The notes beneath the pieces are model-generated. The model had not been told where the DNA came from, made no database searches, and was given only the letters and a program-made list of their open reading frames with translations. A stretch of 34,327 bases of DNA. It comes from a virus. This document shows, one piece after another, positions 28,460 through 34,327 of the stretch. Position 1 is the stretch's first letter. The number at the start of each line of letters is the position of its first letter. The stretch spans positions 15,271 to 49,597 of the IMG/VR virus record IMGVR_UViG_3300037963_001228; one strand, written 5' to 3'. The translations under genes and the position numbers were made by a program.

Positions 28460-28489
28460 AATTTTAAATTTACAAGTGATTAAAAAGAT

Positions 28490-29578
28490 ATGAAGAAAAT
28501 ACTAATATTACTATTAATAATAATAACATCTTGCTCTACTTCAAAGACTTGCTGTGGTCAAGATGTAGACTTACAATCGTTATTAAAATTTTCCACGTTC
28601 TACGCCGCGGTAAATGGTGGTACATCTTTGTCAGATGTTGAGGTATTTTCTGTAGATAATGGTTTGTCTACAAGTACAATATCAACTCCTTATGACTATA
28701 ACTTTACAGTTGGTCTTCGTAAAATAGCTAGGTTTGGTTATGAAAGTAAAGGTAAGTCTTTTTACGATGGTACTGAAACTAATTATAGTGACGCTGCTAC
28801 AGTTGGTAAAGTTAGAGGTTTAGAATATTTATTTGAAGTAGATTATAAAAGACAAGAAGGTGTAGATTATATGGATCAACACCATTTTATGAGATGGAGT
28901 TCTGATGATGGTTGTGCTGATGAATTATGTATAAACTTTTTTGCATTAAAGCTAGAATATTTAGAAGATGGTTTTGCTGATGTAAAATACTTTGAAGCGT
29001 CAGAAAGATATAGATATAGAAAACATAAAAACTTATCATGGAATATAGGTTTAGCGCATAGATTAGCTGAGCCTTACGGTTACAACCCTTTAGATGAGTG
29101 GATATTGTCAAATGGTAACTTGCATTATACTTATTTAGCTTTACAAGAAGGTTATAATGTAGACGTAGCTAATTCAATATACACAGATCCAAATGGTGAG
29201 GTTGTAGCTACAAGTGCTGAGGTTTGGGAAAGTGTAGTTATACCACAAGTTTTATCAGACTACAGTGAAAGAAAACGTAATGAGCTTGATAGAATAATGC
29301 AACACTCAATAGTAGTTGGTTTTGATTATTACAGATATAGTAAATCAAATTGGTTACATGCTTGGGCTAATGTTATGCCTTATCATTATGATAGTGGTAA
29401 TGAGTTTTCATATCACAACTTTAACGATGGTGATCAGTGGTATGATTATTCTGCAGGTTTAATTTACGGTATAAAACAAAGTAAAAATCTAGGTTATTTC
29501 TTTGAAGGTAAGTATTACAAATATTGGAACAGAGAGTGGTACGACTTTAAGTTTGGAATTAACTACACAATATTTTAA
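28490..29578 (+). CDS. Lipobox-bearing probable outer-membrane beta-barrel protein
   Basis: A 362-residue exported protein. Residues 1-15 form a hydrophobic signal ending in 'IIITSC', a lipobox with Cys15 as the candidate lipidated residue; two more Cys follow at 21-22. The rest is rich in Tyr, Trp, Phe, Asp and Gly with alternating-hydrophobicity strands, and the C-terminus is 'FGINYTIF', a terminal aromatic strand as in outer-membrane barrels. It opens the envelope-directed operon 30 bases after the giant gene. Possible roles are superinfection exclusion, receptor masking, outer-membrane disruption at lysis, or a virion surface protein; the sequence does not choose among them. The barrel is inferred from composition. 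Alternatively it is a periplasmic beta-rich lipoprotein. Confidence 0.7.
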   Translation: MKKILILLLIIITSCSTSKTCCGQDVDLQSLLKFSTFYAAVNGGTSLSDVEVFSVDNGLSTSTISTPYDYNFTVGLRKIARFGYESKGKSFYDGTETNYSDAATVGKVRGLEYLFEVDYKRQEGVDYMDQHHFMRWSSDDGCADELCINFFALKLEYLEDGFADVKYFEASERYRYRKHKNLSWNIGLAHRLAEPYGYNPLDEWILSNGNLHYTYLALQEGYNVDVANSIYTDPNGEVVATSAEVWESVVIPQVLSDYSERKRNELDRIMQHSIVVGFDYYRYSKSNWLHAWANVMPYHYDSGNEFSYHNFNDGDQWYDYSAGLIYGIKQSKNLGYFFEGKYYKYWNREWYDFKFGINYTIF

Positions 29579-29580
29579 TA

Positions 29581-29859
29581 ATGGCAAAAGAATTAAACGA
29601 AAACACTGGTTTTACAGTAAGTATAAAAACATTAATAGCAATAGGTGTAGCTTTATCTACTTTAATAGGTATGTGGTTTACACTGCAGGCTGATATTGCA
29701 GAAGCAAAAGAGTTGCCAGTTTCAACACCAGAAGTTACACGCATGGAGTTTGACATGAAAGATCAAATGATACGCAACACTATTATGGACACGCAGAAAG
29801 ACGTTGAAGAAATAAAAGAAACGTTAGAAAAAATAGAAGACAAACTATACAACAGATGA
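29581..29859 (+). CDS. Small single-pass membrane protein with coiled coil (holin or spanin-like)
   Basis: A 92-residue protein. Residues 16-37 ('TLIAIGVALSTLIGMWFTL') form one hydrophobic transmembrane helix after a short charged N-terminus. Residues 55-92 are a charged amphipathic helix ('QKDVEEIKETLEKIEDKLYN') that looks like a coiled coil. This topology fits an inner-membrane spanin-like protein or a small holin/XhlA-type lysis protein; position a few genes before an M15 peptidase supports a lysis role. It starts two bases after the barrel gene stop, and its stop overlaps the next gene (ATGA). The assignment to lysis is inference. Confidence 0.65.
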   Translation: MAKELNENTGFTVSIKTLIAIGVALSTLIGMWFTLQADIAEAKELPVSTPEVTRMEFDMKDQMIRNTIMDTQKDVEEIKETLEKIEDKLYNR

Positions 29860-30179
29860 AATATATTGTAATATTAATGCTGCTATGTAACAGCGCGTTT
29901 GGTCAAATACAAATATCTCAGTTTAATGCTGAGTGGAATAAAGCTAATGAAGTGCCTTGGGTCATGGACCTAAAAGACTGCAAAACTATATCGTTTGTAG
30001 ATATAGGTAAAAATGCTGACTTAGCTAAAAAACATAAAATTGCAGTTATACCTACTATAATTATATTTAAAGATGGAGAAGAAGTTGCTAGGTTTCAAGC
30101 TGATCTTAGTTTTAAAATGGTAGCAACACGTGAAGAAATACAAGAAGAAATAGACAATCAATTAATGAGTGATTTTTAA
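29856..30179 (+). CDS. Exported thioredoxin-fold protein lacking CXXC
   Basis: A 107-residue protein with a cleavable signal peptide ('MKYIVILMLLCNSAFGQ', probable cut near residue 16 or 17). The mature part matches the second half of thioredoxins: 'FVDIGKNADLAKKHKIAVIP' followed by 'TIIIFKDGEEVARF', including the cis-Pro after Val-Ile and the FKDGEE turn. The CXXC active site is missing; one Cys remains in 'LKDCK' where the active-site helix would lie. It therefore probably binds a partner rather than exchanging disulfides by the usual mechanism, or acts through a single Cys. It overlaps the preceding gene by four bases. Its substrate would be in the periplasm or envelope. Confidence 0.75.
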   Translation: MKYIVILMLLCNSAFGQIQISQFNAEWNKANEVPWVMDLKDCKTISFVDIGKNADLAKKHKIAVIPTIIIFKDGEEVARFQADLSFKMVATREEIQEEIDNQLMSDF

Positions 30180-30180
30180 G

Positions 30181-30654
30181 ATGAGTAAAGATAAATTTAA
30201 GCCACACAAAATGTACAAGGACGGTAAAAGCGTAATGGCTAACACTTACGAAGAGCATATAGCTTATGGTAAAAAAGGTTACGATCATTCGCCTTTAGCC
30301 AAAAAATGTAATTGCTGGCCTGGTTATAAAAGAGTAAAAGGTAAAGCTGCTTGTTCGCCTGGTAGTTGTAAAAAAGCAGGTGCTGTTAAAATAACAGAAG
30401 AAGCATACGAAAGAAGAAATAGAAAAATGAGAGCTAAACACAAGTCTGAAACAGGTAAAACGCTTGGTGATAGAAAAACTAGTGGTACAAACCCACGTAG
30501 AGTTAGTTTTGCTTGTAGATTTGCTGGCATGAAAGGTAGCATGAAAAAACCAAACGGTGAACCAACACCTTACGCTATGGCATTAAAAAAATGGGGATTT
30601 GGTAGTAGAGAAGCTGCAGCTAATTTCTGCAGAAAACATAAAGGTAAAAAATAA
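30181..30654 (+). CDS. Small basic Cys-containing protein with 'CRFAG...KWGFGS' domain
   Basis: A 157-residue, strongly basic protein. I choose ATG 30181, one base after the upstream stop; an in-frame ATG at 30169 would overlap that gene. The N-terminal part carries a Cys cluster ('KKCNCWPGYKRVKGKAACSP' then 'GSCKK') that could bind metal or form disulfides. The C-terminal part contains 'RRVSFACRFAGMKG' and 'ALKKWGFGSREAAANFCRKH', a short domain I recall from many cyanophage and marine phage proteins with unknown function. It has no signal peptide. The basic charge suggests DNA or RNA binding, or packaging with DNA in the capsid. Confidence 0.72.
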   Translation: MSKDKFKPHKMYKDGKSVMANTYEEHIAYGKKGYDHSPLAKKCNCWPGYKRVKGKAACSPGSCKKAGAVKITEEAYERRNRKMRAKHKSETGKTLGDRKTSGTNPRRVSFACRFAGMKGSMKKPNGEPTPYAMALKKWGFGSREAAANFCRKHKGKK

Positions 30655-30659
30655 ATAAT

Positions 30660-30917
30660 ATGGGATTTAAAATGAAAGGTCCATCAATGTACATGAACTG
30701 TGGTTGTGGACAAGTACCGTGTAAAACTTATGGTGTTAAACATGTTAACTCGCCGCTAGATGCGCATTGCACTAGTAAGCCTGCTAAGTACAGCTCACCA
30801 GCTAAGAAAAAAGACAAATGTTATTACAAAGCTAAAGCTAAGTATGATGTATTTCCATCTGCTTATGCAAGTGGTTATATAGCTAAGTGTAGAAAAAGAG
30901 GAGGTAACATAGGATAA
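30660..30917 (+). CDS. Small basic Cys-rich protein with MGFxMKGPS leader
   Basis: An 85-residue basic protein. It opens 'MGFKMKGPSMYMNCGCGQV', whose first nine residues nearly match the next gene's N-terminus. Cysteines lie at 'NCGCGQVPC', 'DAHC' and 'KKKDKC'. Residues 52-80 hold a domain ('KCYYKAKAKYDVFPSAYASG' then 'YIAKCRKRGG') that I recall as a common short phage module of the form KCxxKxKxxYxVxPSAYASGxxxKCRK. No enzyme site or signal peptide is visible. It is 5 bases from the previous gene and overlaps the next start by one base. It could be a structural, packaged or nucleic-acid-binding protein; the function is unknown. Confidence 0.72.
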   Translation: MGFKMKGPSMYMNCGCGQVPCKTYGVKHVNSPLDAHCTSKPAKYSSPAKKKDKCYYKAKAKYDVFPSAYASGYIAKCRKRGGNIG

Positions 30918-31201
30918 TGGGTTTTGTAATGAAAGGGCCTAGTGCCTTAAAAGTACGTAAAACTCAAGCTGGTTTAAACCTAAAACGCTGGTTTAAAGAA
31001 GAGTGGAAAGACAATAAAGGTAACGTTTGTGGATCAGAAAAAAACAAATCAACAAAAGTATGTAGACCATCAAAGTCTGTAAATAGTAAATCGCCTAAAA
31101 CTTGGGGTCAAATGAGTAAAGGTGAAAAGAGAAAAGTAGTAGCTGCAAAGAACAAAGTCGGTATGGGTAGACGAAGAGACTCTAGCAGTAATGTTTCGTA
31201 A
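30917..31201 (+). CDS. Small basic protein with MGFxMKGPS leader and 'LKRWFKEEW' domain
   Basis: A 94-residue basic protein. The N-terminus 'MGFVMKGPSALKVRKTQAGL' shares MGFxMKGPS with the upstream gene. It continues with 'NLKRWFKEEWKDNKGNVCGS' and 'KVCRPSKSVNSKSPKTWGQM', a two-Cys module I recall from small cyanophage and marine phage proteins (LKKWFKEEW...CG.S......C.PS). The end is Lys/Arg/Ser-rich. The start codon overlaps the previous stop by one base and the last 11 bases overlap the following gene. The function is unknown. With its two upstream neighbours it forms a set of small, basic, Cys-containing proteins. Confidence 0.7.
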   Translation: MGFVMKGPSALKVRKTQAGLNLKRWFKEEWKDNKGNVCGSEKNKSTKVCRPSKSVNSKSPKTWGQMSKGEKRKVVAAKNKVGMGRRRDSSSNVS

Positions 31202-31742
31202 ATTATTATTACTATTATTTTTTATATCTTGCAGCAAAGAAGTTGATGATCTAGGTTTTAGAACATATATTATACCAAAAGGAGAACATAGCTCTGGTAC
31301 ATTTATAAATCACCCAGACAACTCAAGGATTACATTTGACTTTATTCTTGACGAATCAGCAATATATTATTCCGAAGTGCCTGAAAACCAAACCGACGTT
31401 AACAAAATTTATGGCATGAGTGACTTCGGTAAGCTTCATCAAAAATACTCTATAAGGCTTGGTTGGAGATATGTACGTGGAGAAATTGAGTTGTGCTGGT
31501 TGAGACATGAAGAAGGTAGACACAGCTCTGCTACAATAAGAACTATAGAGCCAAACGAAATATATAATGCTACTATTGATATAACTACTTTTTATTATAT
31601 TATAGTTATAAATGGTGATACTACAGAAGTTAGGCGTAGACCAGAAGGTTATTGGGGTTTAGTTAGAAGATATTATTTATATCCATATTTCGGTGGCAAT
31701 GAATATGCGCCACACGACATTACAATTAAAATAAGAGAATGA
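31191..31742 (+). CDS. Putative surface-exposed lipoprotein
   Basis: A 183-residue protein with a short signal peptide and lipobox ('MFRKLLLLLFFISC', Cys14). The residues after the Cys are 'SKEVDD', an acidic stretch with a Lys that resembles the lipoprotein export signal used in Capnocytophaga/Flavobacterium-type Bacteroidota to put lipoproteins on the outer face of the outer membrane. This is a partial match, not exact. The mature part is beta-rich with Tyr/Arg/Glu, and I recognise no family. The start overlaps the previous gene by 11 bases and the stop overlaps the next start (ATGA). Candidate roles: outer-membrane spanin partner, superinfection exclusion, or host-surface alteration. Confidence 0.68.
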   Translation: MFRKLLLLLFFISCSKEVDDLGFRTYIIPKGEHSSGTFINHPDNSRITFDFILDESAIYYSEVPENQTDVNKIYGMSDFGKLHQKYSIRLGWRYVRGEIELCWLRHEEGRHSSATIRTIEPNEIYNATIDITTFYYIIVINGDTTEVRRRPEGYWGLVRRYYLYPYFGGNEYAPHDITIKIRE

Positions 31743-33964
31743 AAAAATTATTATTATTATTATTATTACCGCTAAATATATTAGCACAGCAGTCTTGGGT
31801 ACATCTCCAAGTTAAATTTGATTTTTATGGACCGTCAGAATCAAACTTCTTTATGGTATCTAATAACAATGGCGATACGGCCATTTTCGTTACACCTAGC
31901 GTGCCGTATGAATATTTAGATACTATACTACCATTAGACACTGGGCATTACACTGTAACACTTACAGATGCTTATGGTGATGGCTGGACATCTCAACAGC
32001 CTGCATGGTTTAAAATGGGTAACGCTTGTCAAGGTTTAATACTTGATTTGCAATTACAAGGTGTACCGTTTACACAATTAGATACTGTTGTTCACATACT
32101 ACCTTGTCCACCACCTGCACCACCTGTTTGTGTACCTACACTTGTTAATATAAACTTAGATCAATATCCTAGTGAAACAACTTGGGATATAAAAGATAGT
32201 TTAGGTAACGTATTACTATCAGGAGGTCCTTATAATAATGTACCTAACTACCAACCACAATTTATAGCTAACTGTTTACCTGTTGGTGAATTAACATTTA
32301 CTATTTATGATAGTTATGGTGATGGTATTGCTGGTAGTTTATGGGGTGGTCAAGACGGATCTTATTATGTTATACAATGCGGTAACGATACAGTAGTTTT
32401 TGGTGATGTTGCTAATTTTGGTAACGACACAAGTCATGTTTTTATGTCTGATACTTGTGTACCTCCACCACCTGTATATGGTTGCATGGACGATGATTAT
32501 GTAGAATATAATCCGTTAGCTACAATAGATGACAGTAGCTGTGTAACTCTAAAAATTTATGGCTGTACTGATAGTACAATGTACAATTACAGTCCTACAG
32601 CAAATACAATGGAAAACATTGATTCTTGTGGTTATACTTTAATATTACACGATCTTGCTGGTAACGGTTGGGTAGGTACAAGATTAGAGATATGGCAAGA
32701 TGCTGATACAATGGAGTTTTATATGACTTCACAATCATTTAATCAAATAGAAAATTTAGGTTTATATGCACCAGCACCTGTATACGCAAAGCTTTTTGTA
32801 ACACAACAAGCACAGCTTACAGCTCCTGAGTGTGGTTTTACTTTAATAGGACCTGAAGGTGATACTGCTTTAAGCGTACAACCACCTTTTATTATACCAT
32901 TTAAAAAATACACAGGTAATACTTATTGTGGTAATATCTGTGAAGAAAAAATATTTGGCTGTATGGACAGTACAGCTTTTAATTATGTAGACACGGCTAA
33001 TACTGCTTTACCTTGTTACTATTATCCTGGTTGTATATCACCAGCATATTTAGAGTATCACGTAGATACTACTAATGGTTATTATACTGATTTTAATATT
33101 CAAGACAGTTGCTTAACTCTAGCAGTTTTTGGTTGTATGGACGATACAATGTATAATTATAATCCACTTGCTAATGTTGATAACGGAGGTTGCGTTGCTT
33201 ATATATATGGTTGTATGGATCCAACTATGTATAATTATAATCCGCAAGCAACTGCAAATGATACTTGTATACCTTATATATATGGTTGTACAGATCCTGT
33301 AGCATTTAATTACGATCCGCTAGCTAATACTGATAACGGTAGTTGTGAAGAGGTTGTTTACGGTTGTACCGATAGCACTATGTTTAATTTTAATCCTCTC
33401 GCAAATGTTGACAATAACTCTTGTATACCTTTTATCTACGGCTGTACTGACCCTTCTATGCTCAATTACAACCCACAAGCTAACACAGAAGATTTTAGCT
33501 GTATTCCTTACATTTATGGTTGTACTGATAGTTCTGCCTTTAATTATAATCCAGAAGCTAATACTGATAATGGTTCGTGTGTGGCTGTGGTTGAAGGATG
33601 TATGGACATCAACGCGTACAACTATAACTTCGATGCTAACGTTAACGATTCCTTGGCATGCTTGTATGCGGCAAATTGTATAACTGGTCCTGGTGAGCCT
33701 TATTGGTTAAACGATCCTTGTTATGCTTGGGTGTTAGAAGTTGATGACTACTGTTGTGAAAATGAGTGGGACACTATATGTCAAGCTACTTATGATTACT
33801 GCTCTGGCACTTGGGTTGGTCCTGCACCACAAAGATATAAAAATAAAAAGCTTGTTGCTATAACAGATATGTTAGGTAGACCTGTAAATAATATAAACAG
33901 AAAAATACTTATATATATCTATGATGATGGTAGCACAGAAAAACATTATTATTTCAATGATTAG
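31739..33964 (+). CDS. Secreted repeat protein with flavobacterial 'GCTD' repeats and T9SS-like C-terminus
   Basis: A 741-residue protein with a signal peptide ('MKKLLLLLLLPLNILAQ'). Three aromatic-Gly motifs occur at 77-83 ('DAYGDGW'), 191-196 ('DSYGDG') and near 305-309 ('DLAGNGW'). Ten Cys-flanked repeats of the form YGCTDPxAxNYNPxANxDNxSC follow, starting at residues 247, 274, 406 and then in tandem from 464 to 641; each likely holds a disulfide. The last 40 residues ('KKLVAITDMLGRPVNNINRK', then 'IYIYDDGSTEKHYY') resemble the sorting domain of type IX-secreted Bacteroidota proteins. Such architecture is typical of host surface and adhesion proteins, so the gene was probably captured from a flavobacterial host. 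It overlaps both neighbours. Possible roles are a secreted or surface factor, or a virion spike. Confidence 0.8.
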   Translation: MKKLLLLLLLPLNILAQQSWVHLQVKFDFYGPSESNFFMVSNNNGDTAIFVTPSVPYEYLDTILPLDTGHYTVTLTDAYGDGWTSQQPAWFKMGNACQGLILDLQLQGVPFTQLDTVVHILPCPPPAPPVCVPTLVNINLDQYPSETTWDIKDSLGNVLLSGGPYNNVPNYQPQFIANCLPVGELTFTIYDSYGDGIAGSLWGGQDGSYYVIQCGNDTVVFGDVANFGNDTSHVFMSDTCVPPPPVYGCMDDDYVEYNPLATIDDSSCVTLKIYGCTDSTMYNYSPTANTMENIDSCGYTLILHDLAGNGWVGTRLEIWQDADTMEFYMTSQSFNQIENLGLYAPAPVYAKLFVTQQAQLTAPECGFTLIGPEGDTALSVQPPFIIPFKKYTGNTYCGNICEEKIFGCMDSTAFNYVDTANTALPCYYYPGCISPAYLEYHVDTTNGYYTDFNIQDSCLTLAVFGCMDDTMYNYNPLANVDNGGCVAYIYGCMDPTMYNYNPQATANDTCIPYIYGCTDPVAFNYDPLANTDNGSCEEVVYGCTDSTMFNFNPLANVDNNSCIPFIYGCTDPSMLNYNPQANTEDFSCIPYIYGCTDSSAFNYNPEANTDNGSCVAVVEGCMDINAYNYNFDANVNDSLACLYAANCITGPGEPYWLNDPCYAWVLEVDDYCCENEWDTICQATYDYCSGTWVGPAPQRYKNKKLVAITDMLGRPVNNINRKILIYIYDDGSTEKHYYFND
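33128..33661 (+). repeat. Tandem coding repeats, seven copies of about 78 bases
   Basis: Seven in-frame copies start at 33128, 33206, 33281, 33359, 33437, 33515 and 33593. Each encodes 25-26 residues of the form [FYE]GC[MT]D..xNYNPxANxDN.SC. Base identity between copies is only partial, with many synonymous changes, so this is an old or diversifying array rather than a recent expansion. Three more isolated copies lie upstream at 32477, 32558 and 32954. Confidence 0.9.
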
Positions 33965-34327
33965 TAAACATATAAGTGATAAAGAAGGTGTATACAGCAG
34001 AACTGCATTACGTCTTGGTATAAATAACAAACCAAACAAACAACAGTTAAGAAGTATGGAGTTGTTGGCAGATGAAATATTTGAGCCATTACGTACCTAT
34101 GCAAATGGTCCTATAAAAATAAATAGCTTTTTTAGATCACCAGAATTAAACAAAGCTATTGGTGGTAGTACAAAGTCTCAACATTGTCACGGTCAAGCTA
34201 TTGATATAGACGATACATATGGACATTTAACAAATGCTGAAATGTTTGCGTTTATTAGAGAGCATTTAGATTTTGATCAAATGATATGGGAGTTTGGTGA
34301 TGATGACAACCCAGACTGGGTACACGT
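33957..34327 (+). CDS. M15-family peptidase, probable endolysin (3'-truncated)
   Basis: A zinc peptidase of the D-Ala-D-Ala carboxypeptidase / L-alanoyl-D-glutamate type that cuts peptidoglycan peptides; here it is probably the phage endolysin. The 123 complete residues contain 'SFFRSPELNKAIGG', then the zinc motif S74-x-H76-x6-D83 ('SQHCHGQAID') and, at the window edge, 'PDWVHV' with H123 as the third ligand; E112 in 'WEFGDD' is the likely catalytic base. No signal peptide is visible, so membrane passage would need a holin or another lysis protein. The start overlaps the upstream gene by eight bases. The stop lies beyond the right edge, but the catalytic core is essentially complete. Confidence 0.88.
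   Translation, partial: MISKHISDKEGVYSRTALRLGINNKPNKQQLRSMELLADEIFEPLRTYANGPIKINSFFRSPELNKAIGGSTKSQHCHGQAIDIDDTYGHLTNAEMFAFIREHLDFDQMIWEFGDDDNPDWVH

Noticed and set aside
30169-30180. Upstream in-frame ATG for the 157-residue basic protein
   Set aside because: It would overlap the thioredoxin-like gene. The ATG at 30181 follows its stop by one base.
33128-33661. Regular repeats resembling a CRISPR array
   Set aside because: The period is constant at 75-78 bases with no unique spacers. The units are degenerate and encode protein repeats in frame.
33345-33683. 112-residue plus-strand frame inside the repeat gene
   Set aside because: It is a frame shadow of the tandem repeats; its hydrophobic look comes from repeated TTTAATTATAAT-type codons read out of frame.
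1-34327. tRNA, rRNA or other structured RNA genes
   Set aside because: No intergenic gap exceeds about 75 bases, and none has cloverleaf-like pairing. Only the two hairpins stand out.

Overview
This window is one strand-uniform, tightly packed block of late genes from a tailed double-stranded DNA phage (Caudoviricetes). A short-tailed (podovirus-type) virion fits best: there is no tape-measure, sheath or tail-tube series, but there are neck-type proteins, a very large hub-like protein and very large ejection-type proteins. The host is most likely a marine Bacteroidota, probably a flavobacterium. Reasons: the DNA is AT-rich (about one third GC by eye) and uses AGA and TTA codons heavily; starts are preceded by A/T-rich leaders with no visible Shine-Dalgarno sequence; two proteins carry Bacteroidota-style lipoprotein signals; and one secreted protein carries the 'GCTDPxAxNYNPxAN' repeats, 'DxYGDGW' motifs and a C-terminal segment resembling those of type IX-secreted flavobacterial proteins. 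No integrase, repressor, replication gene, tRNA or CRISPR array is present.

Layout. Bases 1-9136 are the head and neck module: terminase large subunit (5' end cut by the window), portal, acidic scaffold-like protein, major capsid protein, an unidentified protein set between two hairpin terminators, and two neck/ring-type proteins. Bases 9140-16775 hold a 2430-residue hub/'stabilisation'-type protein with a beta-rich C-terminal half and a small partner protein. Bases 16817-19088 hold a phage cupin and two proteins of ejection type, one with a canonical EF-hand loop. Bases 19088-28459 encode a 3123-residue giant protein with an HExxH metallopeptidase motif, a complete-looking HAD phosphatase domain and a Cys/His C-terminal tail; it is probably carried in the virion and injected.

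Bases 28490-34327 are an overlapping operon of envelope-directed and small proteins: a lipobox-bearing beta-barrel-like protein, a small membrane/coiled-coil protein, an exported thioredoxin-fold remnant without CXXC, three small basic Cys-containing proteins (two sharing an MGFxMKGPS N-terminus), a putative surface lipoprotein, a repeat-rich secreted protein with a T9SS-like C-terminus, and a truncated M15 peptidase (endolysin type). The first part builds and fills the capsid, the middle makes the tail and injected proteins, and the last part appears to act on the host envelope and in lysis.

All calls come from reading the sequence and from remembered family features. No database search was run. 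The gene order recalls crAss-like and related marine flavobacterial phages, but that placement is inference.
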